NCBI GenBank assembly: GCA_963717455.1
Contig: OY970336.1
Location: 3,720,001 to 3,784,000 of the forward strand
DNA from: Bog-473 sp963717455
GTDB lineage: Bacteria > Actinomycetota > Acidimicrobiia > Acidimicrobiales > RAAP-2
Length of the DNA stretch: 64,000 bases
Direction: 5' to 3'
The translations under genes were made by a program, and so were the position numbers. This document shows, piece after piece, positions 7,248 to 15,545 of this stretch; position 1 is the stretch's first letter; every line of letters starts with the position of its first letter. The notes under the pieces are model-generated. The model did not search any database. It had not been told where the DNA came from and saw only the letters and a list, made by a program, of their open reading frames with translations.

Positions 7248-8500
7248 GCACTCTCCTCTTCGAGCGCTCCCTGCCGCGCTTCGCCGCGGCGCGGGTGGTG
7301 TCCACGCTGGGCTCGGGGCGCGGGGCCGGTGTGGGACCGCTGCGGCTGGTCGAACGCGACGCTCCAGCAATTCCCGCTGAGGGATGGGTGCATGTGGACC
7401 CGCTCCTGTCGGGGATCTGCGGCTCCGACCTCGCCACCCTAAATGGCCGCAGCTCGCGGTATTTCGAGGACATCGTCTCCTTCCCCTTCGTCCCGGGCCA
7501 CGAGGTGGTCGGCACCGTCGCCGAGGACACCGTCGGCGCCAGCTGCGACACGCTGGCCGCGGGCACCCGCGTCGTGCTGCAGCCGGTGCTGGGGTGCGCG
7601 GCCCGCGGTATCCACCCACCTTGCCCGGCCTGCCAGGCCGGGAACGTGGGGAACTGCGGCTATCTCGCCTTCGGCCACATCCGGCCCGGACTGCAGACCG
7701 GCTTCTGTGCCGACACCGGCGGCGGGTGGTCGACCTCCGGGCTGGTCGCCCACTCGAGCCAGCTCCACCCGGTGCCCGACGGGCTGAGCGATGCCGACGC
7801 GGTCACGGTGGAGCCCGTGGCCTGCGCGGTGCACGCCGTCCTCGGCGCACCCGTCGCAGAGGGGGACGTCGTCGCCGTCCTCGGCGCCGGCACGCTCGGC
7901 CTGCTGGTCACCGCCGCGCTGAGCCATCTGGTCGCGTCGGGCCGTTGTCCGTCGCCCTCGATGCTCCTCGTGGGGGCGCGCTATCCGCACCAGCGGCGGC
8001 TGGCCGAGGAACTGGGCTGCACGGAGGCGCTCCCGCCCGACCATCTCGCCCGCGCCGTGCGCCGCCACTCGAGGTCGCTGTCGTACGGGGGGTCGTCCGG
8101 CATGACCGGGACGCTGTCGGGGGGCGCGGACGTAGTCTTCGACTGCGTGGGCAGCGCCGAGTCCATCGCCCAGTCGCTGGCCATGGTCCGGCCGCGCGGC
8201 ACGGTGGCACTGGTCGGCATGCCGGGAAAGGTGACGGTGGACTTGGCGCCGTTGTGGCACCGCGAGGTGCGCCTGGCGGGAGCGTACGCCTACGGCACCG
8301 AACGCCCTGCAGGCATGGATGACCGGGTGTCCACCTTCGCGCTGGCCTTCGAGGTTGTCGCCGCCCAGCACGCCGGGCGGCTGGTGTCGGCCACCTATCC
8401 CCTCACCCGCTTCGAGGACGCCGTGGCCCACGCCGGCGCCGCCGGCCGACGCGGGGCAGTGAAGATCGCGTTCGACGTACGGAAAGGATCTGCCCGATGA
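7244..8500 (+). CDS. Zinc-dependent alcohol dehydrogenase
   Basis: A 418-residue medium-chain dehydrogenase. The GTG at 7244 overlaps the upstream stop (GTGA). Catalytic zinc ligands are in GICGSDLA and PGHEVVG, and a structural zinc site is visible in CPACQAGNVGNC plus the preceding Cys. The nucleotide-binding motif VLGAGTLG follows. It is longer than the usual 350 residues owing to inserts around the structural-zinc lobe and a loop after YPHQRR. Following an acyl-CoA reductase, it may interconvert a long-chain alcohol and aldehyde, though a polyol phosphate substrate is also possible. Its stop overlaps the next ATG (ATGA). Confidence 0.9.
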   Translation: MSTLLFERSLPRFAAARVVSTLGSGRGAGVGPLRLVERDAPAIPAEGWVHVDPLLSGICGSDLATLNGRSSRYFEDIVSFPFVPGHEVVGTVAEDTVGASCDTLAAGTRVVLQPVLGCAARGIHPPCPACQAGNVGNCGYLAFGHIRPGLQTGFCADTGGGWSTSGLVAHSSQLHPVPDGLSDADAVTVEPVACAVHAVLGAPVAEGDVVAVLGAGTLGLLVTAALSHLVASGRCPSPSMLLVGARYPHQRRLAEELGCTEALPPDHLARAVRRHSRSLSYGGSSGMTGTLSGGADVVFDCVGSAESIAQSLAMVRPRGTVALVGMPGKVTVDLAPLWHREVRLAGAYAYGTERPAGMDDRVSTFALAFEVVAAQHAGRLVSATYPLTRFEDAVAHAGAAGRRGAVKIAFDVRKGSAR

Positions 8501-10086
8501 GCCGCCGACCTGGCTTCGTCCTCGAGGTGGACAAGTCAACGCCACCGACGCTGTTGTGGAACGGCGAGGGCTTCACCCTCGAGACGCTGCCCGAAGGGAG
8601 CCGGGTCATCTACGCCCCCGAGCCGATCAAGGCGATCGAGGACCCCTACCGCGCCATCCGGCACGCGCTCCTGCACCCCCTCGGGGACCGCGACCCACTC
8701 CCGGCGCTCCTCCGCCCCGGCATGAAGCTCACCATCTGCTTCGACGACGTGTCGCTGCCGCTGCCCCCGATGGAGGCACCCGACATCAGGCAGATGGTCG
8801 TCGAGACCGTGCTCGACATGGCGGCGGAGGCCGGCGTGGACGACGTGGTACTCGTGGCGGCGCTTGCCCTGCACCGCCGCATGACGGAGGACGAGCTGCG
8901 GCACGCGCTCGGTGACCGGGTCTACGACGCCTTCGCGCCGCACGGCCTGCTGACGCAGCACGACGCCGAGGACCCCGACAACCTCATCCACCTGGGCCAG
9001 ACGGATCAGGGCGAAGACGTGGAGATCAACAAGCGGGCTGCGACGTCCGATCTCCTGGTGTACGTGAACATCAACCTCGTCTCCATGGACGGTGGGCACA
9101 AGAGCGTGGCAACCGGCCTGGCCAGCTACCGCAGCCTCAAGCACCATCACAACCCGCAGACCATGCTCCACTCCACGTCGTTCATGGACCAGCCGGCCTC
9201 GGAGCTGCACTCATCCAACTGGCGCATGGGGAGGCTGATCGCGGAGTCGGGGGTCCGGCTCTTCCAGATTGAGACCACGCTCAACAACGACACGTTCCCG
9301 TCGAACTTCCAGTTCCTGCAGAAGCGGGAGTGGGAATGGTCTTTACGCGATCGCGCCACCTTCGCCGCCTCGTCGACCGCCCTGGGCAAGACGCCGCCGC
9401 GCGTCGCCCGCCAGATCTTCCAGGCCATCAAGTCCCCCCACGCGCTGACCTCCGTGCAGGCCGGCGAGGTGGAGGCGGTCCACGCGCAGACGACGGCGAA
9501 CGTGTGGGCGCAGCAGGGCGTCGACGTCGAGGGCCAGACGGACATCCTCACCATGGGGCTGCCCTACATCTGCCCCTACAACGTGAACTCCATCATGAAT
9601 CCGATCCTCGTCGCATGCCTGGGTCTGGGCTACTTCTTCAACATGTACCGGGGCCGGCCACTGGTGCGCGAGGGCGGCGTCGTGATCATGCGGCACCCGA
9701 CACGGCCCGAATTCCACCCCGGGCACCATCCGAGCTACATCGACTTCTACGAGCAGGTGCTCACCCAGACGCTCGACCCCGTCCAGATGCACAAGGAGTT
9801 CGAGGAGTCGTTCGCCACGGACCCGTGGTACGTGCACCTCTATCGCACCGGTCACGCCTACCACGGCGTGCACCCGTTCTACATGTGGTACTGGTGCGCC
9901 CACGCTCTGGCGCACGTCGGCCGCGTCATCGTGATCGGCGGCGACCCCAAGGCGGTGCGCCGGCTGGGCTTCTCCCCCGCCAGCTCGCTGGACGACGCCC
10001 TCGAGATCGCCTCCGACGTCGTGGGCCCGTCCCCCACGCTGACCCACGTGCACAACCCGCCGATCTTCATGTCGGACGTGCACTGA
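8497..10086 (+). CDS. LarA-like (DUF2088) protein, atypical active site
   Basis: A 529-residue relative of the nickel-pincer lactate racemase LarA (about 420 residues in that enzyme). Recognisable blocks are DDVSLPLPP at 83-91 (the DxTRP-like start), ALHRRMTEDE at 124-133 with H126 (LarA His108 block), HDAEDPDNLIHLG at 155-167, GGHKSVATG at 199-207 with K202 (the pincer-binding Lys184 block) and LKHHH at 214-218 (His200 block). The position equivalent to catalytic His174, normally in an IEPH-like motif, reads NLVSM here, with no His. So cofactor binding seems kept but racemase chemistry may differ. No larB, larC or larE is in the window. Correspondences to LarA are from memory. It is coupled to the genes on both sides. 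Confidence 0.8.
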   Translation: MSRRPGFVLEVDKSTPPTLLWNGEGFTLETLPEGSRVIYAPEPIKAIEDPYRAIRHALLHPLGDRDPLPALLRPGMKLTICFDDVSLPLPPMEAPDIRQMVVETVLDMAAEAGVDDVVLVAALALHRRMTEDELRHALGDRVYDAFAPHGLLTQHDAEDPDNLIHLGQTDQGEDVEINKRAATSDLLVYVNINLVSMDGGHKSVATGLASYRSLKHHHNPQTMLHSTSFMDQPASELHSSNWRMGRLIAESGVRLFQIETTLNNDTFPSNFQFLQKREWEWSLRDRATFAASSTALGKTPPRVARQIFQAIKSPHALTSVQAGEVEAVHAQTTANVWAQQGVDVEGQTDILTMGLPYICPYNVNSIMNPILVACLGLGYFFNMYRGRPLVREGGVVIMRHPTRPEFHPGHHPSYIDFYEQVLTQTLDPVQMHKEFEESFATDPWYVHLYRTGHAYHGVHPFYMWYWCAHALAHVGRVIVIGGDPKAVRRLGFSPASSLDDALEIASDVVGPSPTLTHVHNPPIFMSDVH

Positions 10087-11057
10087 TGGCGGGCTCCGGG
10101 ATCCTGGGCCGGGTGCGGACTGCCCGCTTCCCCCTTGCCGCACCGTCGTGGCCCACTTCCGTCGACAGGCCCGATCCCGAGCGCAAGGTCGGGCTCGACT
10201 ACGACCACGAATGGTCCCGCCGCTACCCCGTCCGCCTGGCCCGCGCGGTGGTGATGGACAACGTCACCCGGCCGGCGGCCCGCCTGCTGGCGCCGGCAAC
10301 CGTGCGGGGGCTCGAGCACCTCCAGCACGTCGAGGGGCCCGTGATCTTCGCCGCCAATCACGCCAGTCACGTCGACACGCCGCTGCTGTTGACCACGCTC
10401 CCGGTGGAGTTCCGCCACCGCACCGTCGTCGCAGCCGCCTCGGACTACTTCTTCGACCGCACCTGGAAGTCGGTGCTGTGGTCGTTCGCACTGGCCGCCA
10501 TCCCGATCGAGCGGAGCAAGGTGAATCGCAAGTCGGCGGACACGGCCGCCCGACTGGTCGAGGACGGGTGGAGCCTTGTGATCTTCCCTGAGGGCGGGCG
10601 CTCGCCCGACGGGTGGACCCAGCCCTTCCGCGGTGGGGCGGCCTACCTGGCGCGGCGCACCGGACGGCCCGTGGTGCCGGTGTACCTCCACGGCACCCGC
10701 CACGTGCTCCCCAAGACGTCCGAGGCCGGGGCCAAGGCGCCCGGCGGGTCGGGCACCGAGTCACGCCGGGGGGGACGCCTGCGGCGCTCCCCCATCGCCG
10801 TCCTCTTCGGGGCTCCCATGACACCGGACGAGGGCGAGAGCGCCCACCGGTTCTCCGACCGCGTGGAGGCCGCCGTGGCCACGCTGTCACGTGAGGTGCA
10901 CTCCGACTGGTGGCAGGCGCGACGATCCGTGAGTGCGGTGGCACCCGTGGAGGGCGCCGAGACCGCGCACCGGGGCCCAGAGGCATCGGCCTGGCGCCGG
11001 GCCTGGGCGCTCGACGACCCCCCGTCTCGTCGGGGCACCAAGGAGTGGCCCGATTGA
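10086..11057 (+). CDS. PlsC-type 1-acylglycerol-3-phosphate acyltransferase
   Basis: A 323-residue acyltransferase. The start ATG overlaps the upstream stop by one base (TGATG). The catalytic HX4D motif is in AANHASHVDTP, the phosphate-binding block is FPEGGRS, and the PVVPVYLHG segment follows, all typical of the PlsC/LPLAT family. The C-terminal 90 residues are Arg/Ala-rich and poorly conserved. It ends the operon that starts with the acyl-CoA reductase. In context it could acylate a lipid intermediate made by the preceding enzymes rather than serve general phospholipid synthesis, since a second PlsC domain is encoded at 15.5-16.9 kb. Confidence 0.9.
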   Translation: MAGSGILGRVRTARFPLAAPSWPTSVDRPDPERKVGLDYDHEWSRRYPVRLARAVVMDNVTRPAARLLAPATVRGLEHLQHVEGPVIFAANHASHVDTPLLLTTLPVEFRHRTVVAAASDYFFDRTWKSVLWSFALAAIPIERSKVNRKSADTAARLVEDGWSLVIFPEGGRSPDGWTQPFRGGAAYLARRTGRPVVPVYLHGTRHVLPKTSEAGAKAPGGSGTESRRGGRLRRSPIAVLFGAPMTPDEGESAHRFSDRVEAAVATLSREVHSDWWQARRSVSAVAPVEGAETAHRGPEASAWRRAWALDDPPSRRGTKEWPD

Positions 11058-11094
11058 AGCCGCTAGCCGTGTCAAGGATGCCGACCAACGCCAG

Positions 11095-11865
11095 ATGCTG
11101 ATCGAACGTGTGGGCGAGTTCTCGCTGGGCTGGGGCGAGAGCCTGGTCTGGGACGACCGGGCGGAACGGCTCTTCTTCGTTGACTGCGGCGCGCAGACGC
11201 TGCACTGGCTGGACGGGAACGACGGGTCACTCCGCACCATGGCGTTGCCCTCCATGGCCGCGGGCATCGTGCCCACCGAGGACGGCCGCCTCGTCGGCGC
11301 CCTGGACGACGGCCTCCACCTGATCCACCCCGAGGCGCGAACCACCGCGCTCCGTCGGCGTACCCACCGGGACTGGGGCGCGCGCCAACGATGCCTGCGC
11401 GGACCTCGCAGGCAACCTGATCACCGGCACCTTGAACCTCGGACCGGGCGAGGGATCGGCCTGGTGGTACTCGGCCCGTCACGGCTGGAAGTTGCTCGAT
11501 CCGGACATCGCGAACACGAATGGGCCGAATGTCTGCCTCATCGACGGCACCATGACATTGCTCATCGGCGACTCCTCGGGGGACTACTACTCGTACCCCT
11601 ACGACGCCGTGGAAGGCTCTGTCGGCCCGCGCACCGTCTTCGGGGACGTCAGCGGCCTGGCGGGCGTGGCGGACGGCGCCGCACTCGACACGAAGGCGGG
11701 CTCTGGTGCGCGCTCTTCGGGGGCGCCCAACTGGCCCGCTTCACGCCGGACGGGCTCGACCGCACCCTGGAGTTGCCCGTCACCAATCCCGCCGAGGTGG
11801 CGTTCGGTGGGCGGGACCTCGACCGCCTCTATGTCGTCAGTGAGCCCCGGTTCGCTGCGGCGTGA
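11095..11865 (+). pseudogene. SMP-30/gluconolactonase-like gene with two frameshifts
   Basis: The product is read across three segments. From ATG 11095 to about 11350 it gives GEFSLGWGESLVWDDRAERL, the family's N-terminal propeller start. A +1 shift near 11345-11360 leads into PTGTGARANDACADLAGNL and DPDIANTNGPNVCLIDG. A missing base near 11691 (ancestral DTEGGLWCALFGG) restores the first frame to the stop at 11865. The two shifts cancel, so the total length (about 256 residues) stays normal for the family. Metal-site residues of the family (Glu near the start, Asn and Asp in the propeller) appear present. Either it is a recent pseudogene or the sequence has base errors. Confidence 0.72.
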
Positions 11866-11895
11866 GCGCACCCTCGTCGTGACGGTCGCGAGACG

Positions 11896-12369
11896 TCAGC
11901 CCTGGAGCAACGACCGCGTGACGAGGATGACGACCTCGGCCAAGCCGGCGTCGCGGTGCACCAGACTCGCCTGGTAGTCAGGGTCCCGGATCATGTCGAC
12001 GAAGGCGTCCGTGCCGGAGAACTCAATGACGACGATCTGATCCCACAGGCGCGTCTGACCGATCAGCGCCTGGTGCACGTAGTTGTAGAGGACGAGCTTG
12101 CCATCGCGGCGACTGACCTGTTCCAGAGCGATGATCCCGTAACGGCCGTACGCGTCGGCACCTGAGAGCCCGGCGTCGGCCAGCTCATGCCCGGCCGGAT
12201 AGATCGCTCGCTCACGGAAAGCCAGCAGGTTCACGAATTGCAGCGGGCCCCGGTGGCCGGACTCGATCAGGGCAAGCAGCTGAGATTCTTCGGGGTTGAT
12301 GCCGCCCGCCCCACGCGCTCCCAGCTCACGCAGAAGTGCCTCCATGCCGTCTGCGCTCGGTCCCGTCAC
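11896..12369 (-). CDS. DUF1330-like protein
   Basis: A 157-residue protein whose middle and C-terminal parts match the DUF1330 ferredoxin-like fold: FVNLLAFRERA, YGRYGIIALEQVSRRDGKL, WDQIVVIEFSGTDAFVDMI and DPDYQASLVHRDAGL. Proteins of this group are small, soluble and of unknown activity. An N-terminal extension of about 40 residues is less conserved. It is divergent from the metallo-beta-lactamase gene with 92 bp between starts. Confidence 0.8.
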   Translation of the reverse strand: MTGPSADGMEALLRELGARGAGGINPEESQLLALIESGHRGPLQFVNLLAFRERAIYPAGHELADAGLSGADAYGRYGIIALEQVSRRDGKLVLYNYVHQALIGQTRLWDQIVVIEFSGTDAFVDMIRDPDYQASLVHRDAGLAEVVILVTRSLLQG

Positions 12370-12461
12370 CGGTCACGCCCCTCTCTGCAGCCGCCGCACG
12401 ATGGTACCAAGGGTGCCATGCTGCAGCGGGCGCCGACCCGGCGCCCCGCGAGAGGAGGCCA

Positions 12462-13289
12462 ATGCAGATCATCATCCTCGGCAGCGGCAGCCCGCTTCCC
12501 GATGCAGAACGCGCCGGGCCGGCAACCCTGGTGCGCACGGGCATCGGTGACCTGTTGTTCGACTGCGGACGGGGCGTCCTCATGCGCGCCGCGGCCGCGG
12601 CCTCTGGAGCGGGAGCGCTCCGCGGGCTCTTCCTGACCCACCTGCACAGCGATCACACAACCGATCTCAACGACATCATCACCTCGCGCTGGGTGATGTC
12701 GTTCCAACCCCACCCGTTGGCCGTCTTCGGGCCGCCCGGCACGACCGGCCTGGTGCGGGCGACGGAGGCCATGCTCGAGCTCGACATCGGCTACCGCCTG
12801 GCCCACCACGCCGATCTGCAGTGGCGCCCGTCCGCCGAAGTCAGCGAAGCCGAGCACGGCGCAGTGTTGGAGGAAGGATCGGTCCGCGTGACGGTCGCCC
12901 CCACCGACCATGCGCCGGTGCGGCCCACCGTGGGCTACCGGATCGACGAGGGCGAGCGCTCCGTCGTGATCGCCGGCGACACCGTGCCCTGCGCTGGGCT
13001 CGACGCGCTGAGCGCCGGCGCGGACATGCTCGTCCACACCGTCGTCCGCCGCGACCTCATCGCGCCCATCGGCCTCCCGAGGCTGACTGACGTCCTGGAC
13101 TACCACTCCTCGGTGGAGGACGCCGCACAGACCGCGGCGCGCAACGGCGTGGGCACGCTCGTCCTGACCCATCTCGTCCCCGCTCCGCAGCCCGGTTCCG
13201 AGGACGAGTGGGTGGCCCGGGCGCAGGAGCACTTCTCGGGCACCGTCGTGCTGGCGAGGGACCTCCTCTCCCTCGACGTCGCCCGGTAG
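12462..13289 (+). CDS. Metallo-beta-lactamase-fold hydrolase (RNase Z/arylsulfatase-like)
   Basis: A 275-residue MBL-fold enzyme starting at ATG 12462 with a good ribosome binding site (AGAGGAGG at 12451-12458). Metal ligands are clear: H60, H62, D64 and H65 in LTHLHSDHTTD, a later Asp in IAGDTVP, and His in VLTHLVP. The opening IIILGSGSPLPDAERAGPAT and the order of motifs resemble RNase Z-like and choline-sulfatase-like hydrolases. The substrate cannot be told from the sequence. It stands alone. Confidence 0.88.
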   Translation: MQIIILGSGSPLPDAERAGPATLVRTGIGDLLFDCGRGVLMRAAAAASGAGALRGLFLTHLHSDHTTDLNDIITSRWVMSFQPHPLAVFGPPGTTGLVRATEAMLELDIGYRLAHHADLQWRPSAEVSEAEHGAVLEEGSVRVTVAPTDHAPVRPTVGYRIDEGERSVVIAGDTVPCAGLDALSAGADMLVHTVVRRDLIAPIGLPRLTDVLDYHSSVEDAAQTAARNGVGTLVLTHLVPAPQPGSEDEWVARAQEHFSGTVVLARDLLSLDVAR

Positions 13290-13580
13290 ACGAGATCGTG
13301 GCGCTCGTGCAGCACTTCGCCGACGACGACCCCGGTCCACCGCTCACGGGCCGAGGTACGCGCCCGGCCGGCCCGACATCATGCGCGACATCGACTCCGT
13401 CGTGGCGGGCGACGACTCCACGTCCTATGCGGCACCGCGCCACTTCGGACACTCGAGGCAAGCGTTCGAGACCGCGGTCCGAGAGCTGCTGCGGCAGCGC
13501 TCGCCGCCGGGCTTGTTCTGGGACTGGCCCGGCGACACGGAGATCGTCCTGGCCACGAAAGAGGAGGGAGGAGTCCGCCT
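13289..13580 (+). pseudogene. Unrecognised ORF remnant, frameshifted
   Basis: Directly after the MBL stop, protein-like sequence appears in two frames: DEIVALVQHFADDDPGPPL (13289 to about 13355), then RDIDSVVAGDDSTSYAAPRH and ETAVRELLRQRSPPGLFWDW up to DTEIVLATK near 13560. The composition is that of a real protein and the second frame is open across it. I do not recognise the family and there is no good start. A decayed gene is the best reading. Confidence 0.35.
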
Positions 13581-14313
13581 ACTTCCGGCGGCCCAACCTC
13601 CTCTTGTGGCTCGCCGAAGCCAGCCGCTCCTCACGCAGGCCCTCCGCGGCCGAGTCGTCGAGCGGCTCGAGCACCTCCTCGCCGAGTGCCCACGAGAGGA
13701 GCAGATCGGCCAGGGCGGGGTTGCGCGCCAGCACGGGGCCGTGCAGGTACGTCCCGACCACCCGGCCGCTGACGGCGCCTTCACCCCCGTCGCCATTGCC
13801 GACCCCCGCTGTGACCCGGCCCAGCGCGATCGTGCCCTCCCCCAGCGCCGTCCGTCCACCGTGGTTCTCGAAGCCGGTCAGGACGGGCAGCCCGCCGATC
13901 CCCTCGGGCTCGGCCACCACCTCCCCCACGGCGCGCGGGCCCAGCCCCTTCGTCGTCTCGATGTCGAGGATCCCCACCCCCTCGTGCGGGTCGCCGCTCG
14001 CCCCGGGGAAGCTGCGCCCGACGACCTGGAAGCCCGCACACACCGCGAGCACCACGGCGCCTTCCGCCACCCGCTTGACGAGGGTGCCGTCGTCGATGAG
14101 CGAGCGCGCCGCGCGCACCTGCGGCCCGTCCTCGCCCCCGCCGAGGCAGTAGATGTCCGCTTCGGGCAGTGCCCCGTCGGATGCCGCCTGCAGCAACTCG
14201 GCGTCGTAGCCGCGCCACAGGGCCCGCCGGGTCAGGATCAGCCCGTTGCCGCCGTCTCCGTAGGTCCCGAGGAGGTCGGGGTACACGACCGCCACCCGCA
14301 ACGGCCCGCTCAC
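13579..14313 (-). CDS. gatD: GatD, glutaminase subunit of lipid II isoglutaminyl synthase
   Basis: A 244-residue class I glutamine amidotransferase of the CobB/CobQ type. The nucleophile C92 sits in LAVCAGFQVVG and the partner His in GTYLHGP near the C terminus. The N terminus RVAVVYPDLLGTYGDGGN is diagnostic for GatD. GatD strips ammonia from glutamine and passes it to MurT, which amidates the D-Glu of lipid II in the cytoplasm. The GTG start at 14313 overlaps the MurT stop (GTGA). The last 20 residues are basic and extend slightly beyond relatives. Confidence 0.94.
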   Translation of the reverse strand: MSGPLRVAVVYPDLLGTYGDGGNGLILTRRALWRGYDAELLQAASDGALPEADIYCLGGGEDGPQVRAARSLIDDGTLVKRVAEGAVVLAVCAGFQVVGRSFPGASGDPHEGVGILDIETTKGLGPRAVGEVVAEPEGIGGLPVLTGFENHGGRTALGEGTIALGRVTAGVGNGDGGEGAVSGRVVGTYLHGPVLARNPALADLLLSWALGEEVLEPLDDSAAEGLREERLASASHKRRLGRRK

Positions 14314-15545
14314 GCCGGCGCCCCGAGGAGGTCGTGGAACGCGGTGTAGTTCCCGATGACGTCGACGACGGCACCCGACCCGTCGGCCGCCGTCTTCACG
14401 GCCTGGACCGGGTCCGGCTCGGTCGTGTGGGCCACACCCGCGTAGCGCAGCCGCACCGAGAGGTCGCGGAAGCGGTCCCCGGTCGCCACCACCGAGCGGC
14501 CGGCCAGCCGCTCGTAGGGCACGTCCCACAGCCAACTGGGGTCGGCCCCGTCGGCGACCCGGGCGTTGATGCTCACCACGAGCGGCGCATCCGACCCGGC
14601 CACCAGGTCGAGCAGCTCGTCCCACCCCGCCGGGTTCTTGGCCAGCATGAGCCGGGCCTGTACCTCGCCGAAGGAGCGCACCGTGAAACGGCCCGCCACC
14701 TGCTCCACACCGGCCATGGCCCCGAGCGCGGTGCGAGCGTCGACGCCGCACGCTTCGGCGGCGACAGCCGCCATGAGCGCGTTGGCATGGTTGAACCGGG
14801 CGGGGAGCGCCAGGTCGACCGGGTGTGTCCTCCCGTCGGCCCACGCGCCGCTCGAGCCGCCGTCGGCCGACGGCACGAGCGTCACCTCCGGCGCGGGGCG
14901 CGCAAAGCCGCACCCCGCGCACGACCAGCTGCCCTCGCCGAACTGGATCCGGCCGTCACAGGCGGGGCAGCCCACCGCGTCGAGCTGCCAGCGCAGTCCG
15001 GCGCCCACCCAGTGCACGTCGCGGGCGACACCGGCGCCCCAGACCACCAACGGGTCGTCGGCATTCGCGACGACGTGGGTGTGCGGCGCTGCGGCGAGCG
15101 CCGCCCGCCAGCGGCCCGCCACCATCCGCACCTCGTTGGTGCGGTCCAGCTGGTCGCGCGACAGGTTGAGCAGCACCACGACGGCCGCCCCCGTCGCGGT
15201 GAGCACCCGCGGGAGGTAGACCTCGTCCACCTCCAGGACGGCGCGGTCGGCGTGGGATCCGGCCAGTGCGGCGACGTGGCCCGGCGGCATGTTCGACCCG
15301 GTCTCGTTGCTCACCACCTCATCACCAGTGGCGGCGAGCGCCACCGTCAACAACCGCGTCGTCGTGGTCTTGCCGTTCGTCCCGGTGACGAGTGCCACCT
15401 GGCGCCCCGCGCTCAGGTGCTCGAGGAGCTTCGGATCGAGCCGCAGCCCGGCCCGTCCTCCGGCGACGGTTCCCTGGCCGCGGCCGAGCCGCCGCGACGC
15501 CGCGTTGACGACGCGCGTCGTCGCGCTCGCGAGTCGCGTCCTCAC
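14310..15545 (-). CDS. murT: MurT, Mur-ligase subunit of lipid II isoglutaminyl synthase
   Basis: A 411-residue Mur-ligase-like protein. The P-loop is GTNGKTTTT at 55-63, followed by NETGSNMPPGHVAAL. The MurT-specific zinc ribbon is present as CPACDG and, 16 residues later, CAGCG. The C-terminal DUF1727 domain (GWDELLDLVAGSDAPLV, then ARVADGADPSWLWDV with the conserved Asp-x3-Ser-Trp block) ends the protein. It amidates the alpha-carboxyl of D-isoglutamate in lipid II with ATP and GatD-supplied ammonia. Its GTG start at 15545 overlaps the stop of the HAD-PlsC gene, so the three genes form one coupled operon. Confidence 0.95.
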   Translation of the reverse strand: MRTRLASATTRVVNAASRRLGRGQGTVAGGRAGLRLDPKLLEHLSAGRQVALVTGTNGKTTTTRLLTVALAATGDEVVSNETGSNMPPGHVAALAGSHADRAVLEVDEVYLPRVLTATGAAVVVLLNLSRDQLDRTNEVRMVAGRWRAALAAAPHTHVVANADDPLVVWGAGVARDVHWVGAGLRWQLDAVGCPACDGRIQFGEGSWSCAGCGFARPAPEVTLVPSADGGSSGAWADGRTHPVDLALPARFNHANALMAAVAAEACGVDARTALGAMAGVEQVAGRFTVRSFGEVQARLMLAKNPAGWDELLDLVAGSDAPLVVSINARVADGADPSWLWDVPYERLAGRSVVATGDRFRDLSVRLRYAGVAHTTEPDPVQAVKTAADGSGAVVDVIGNYTAFHDLLGAPA

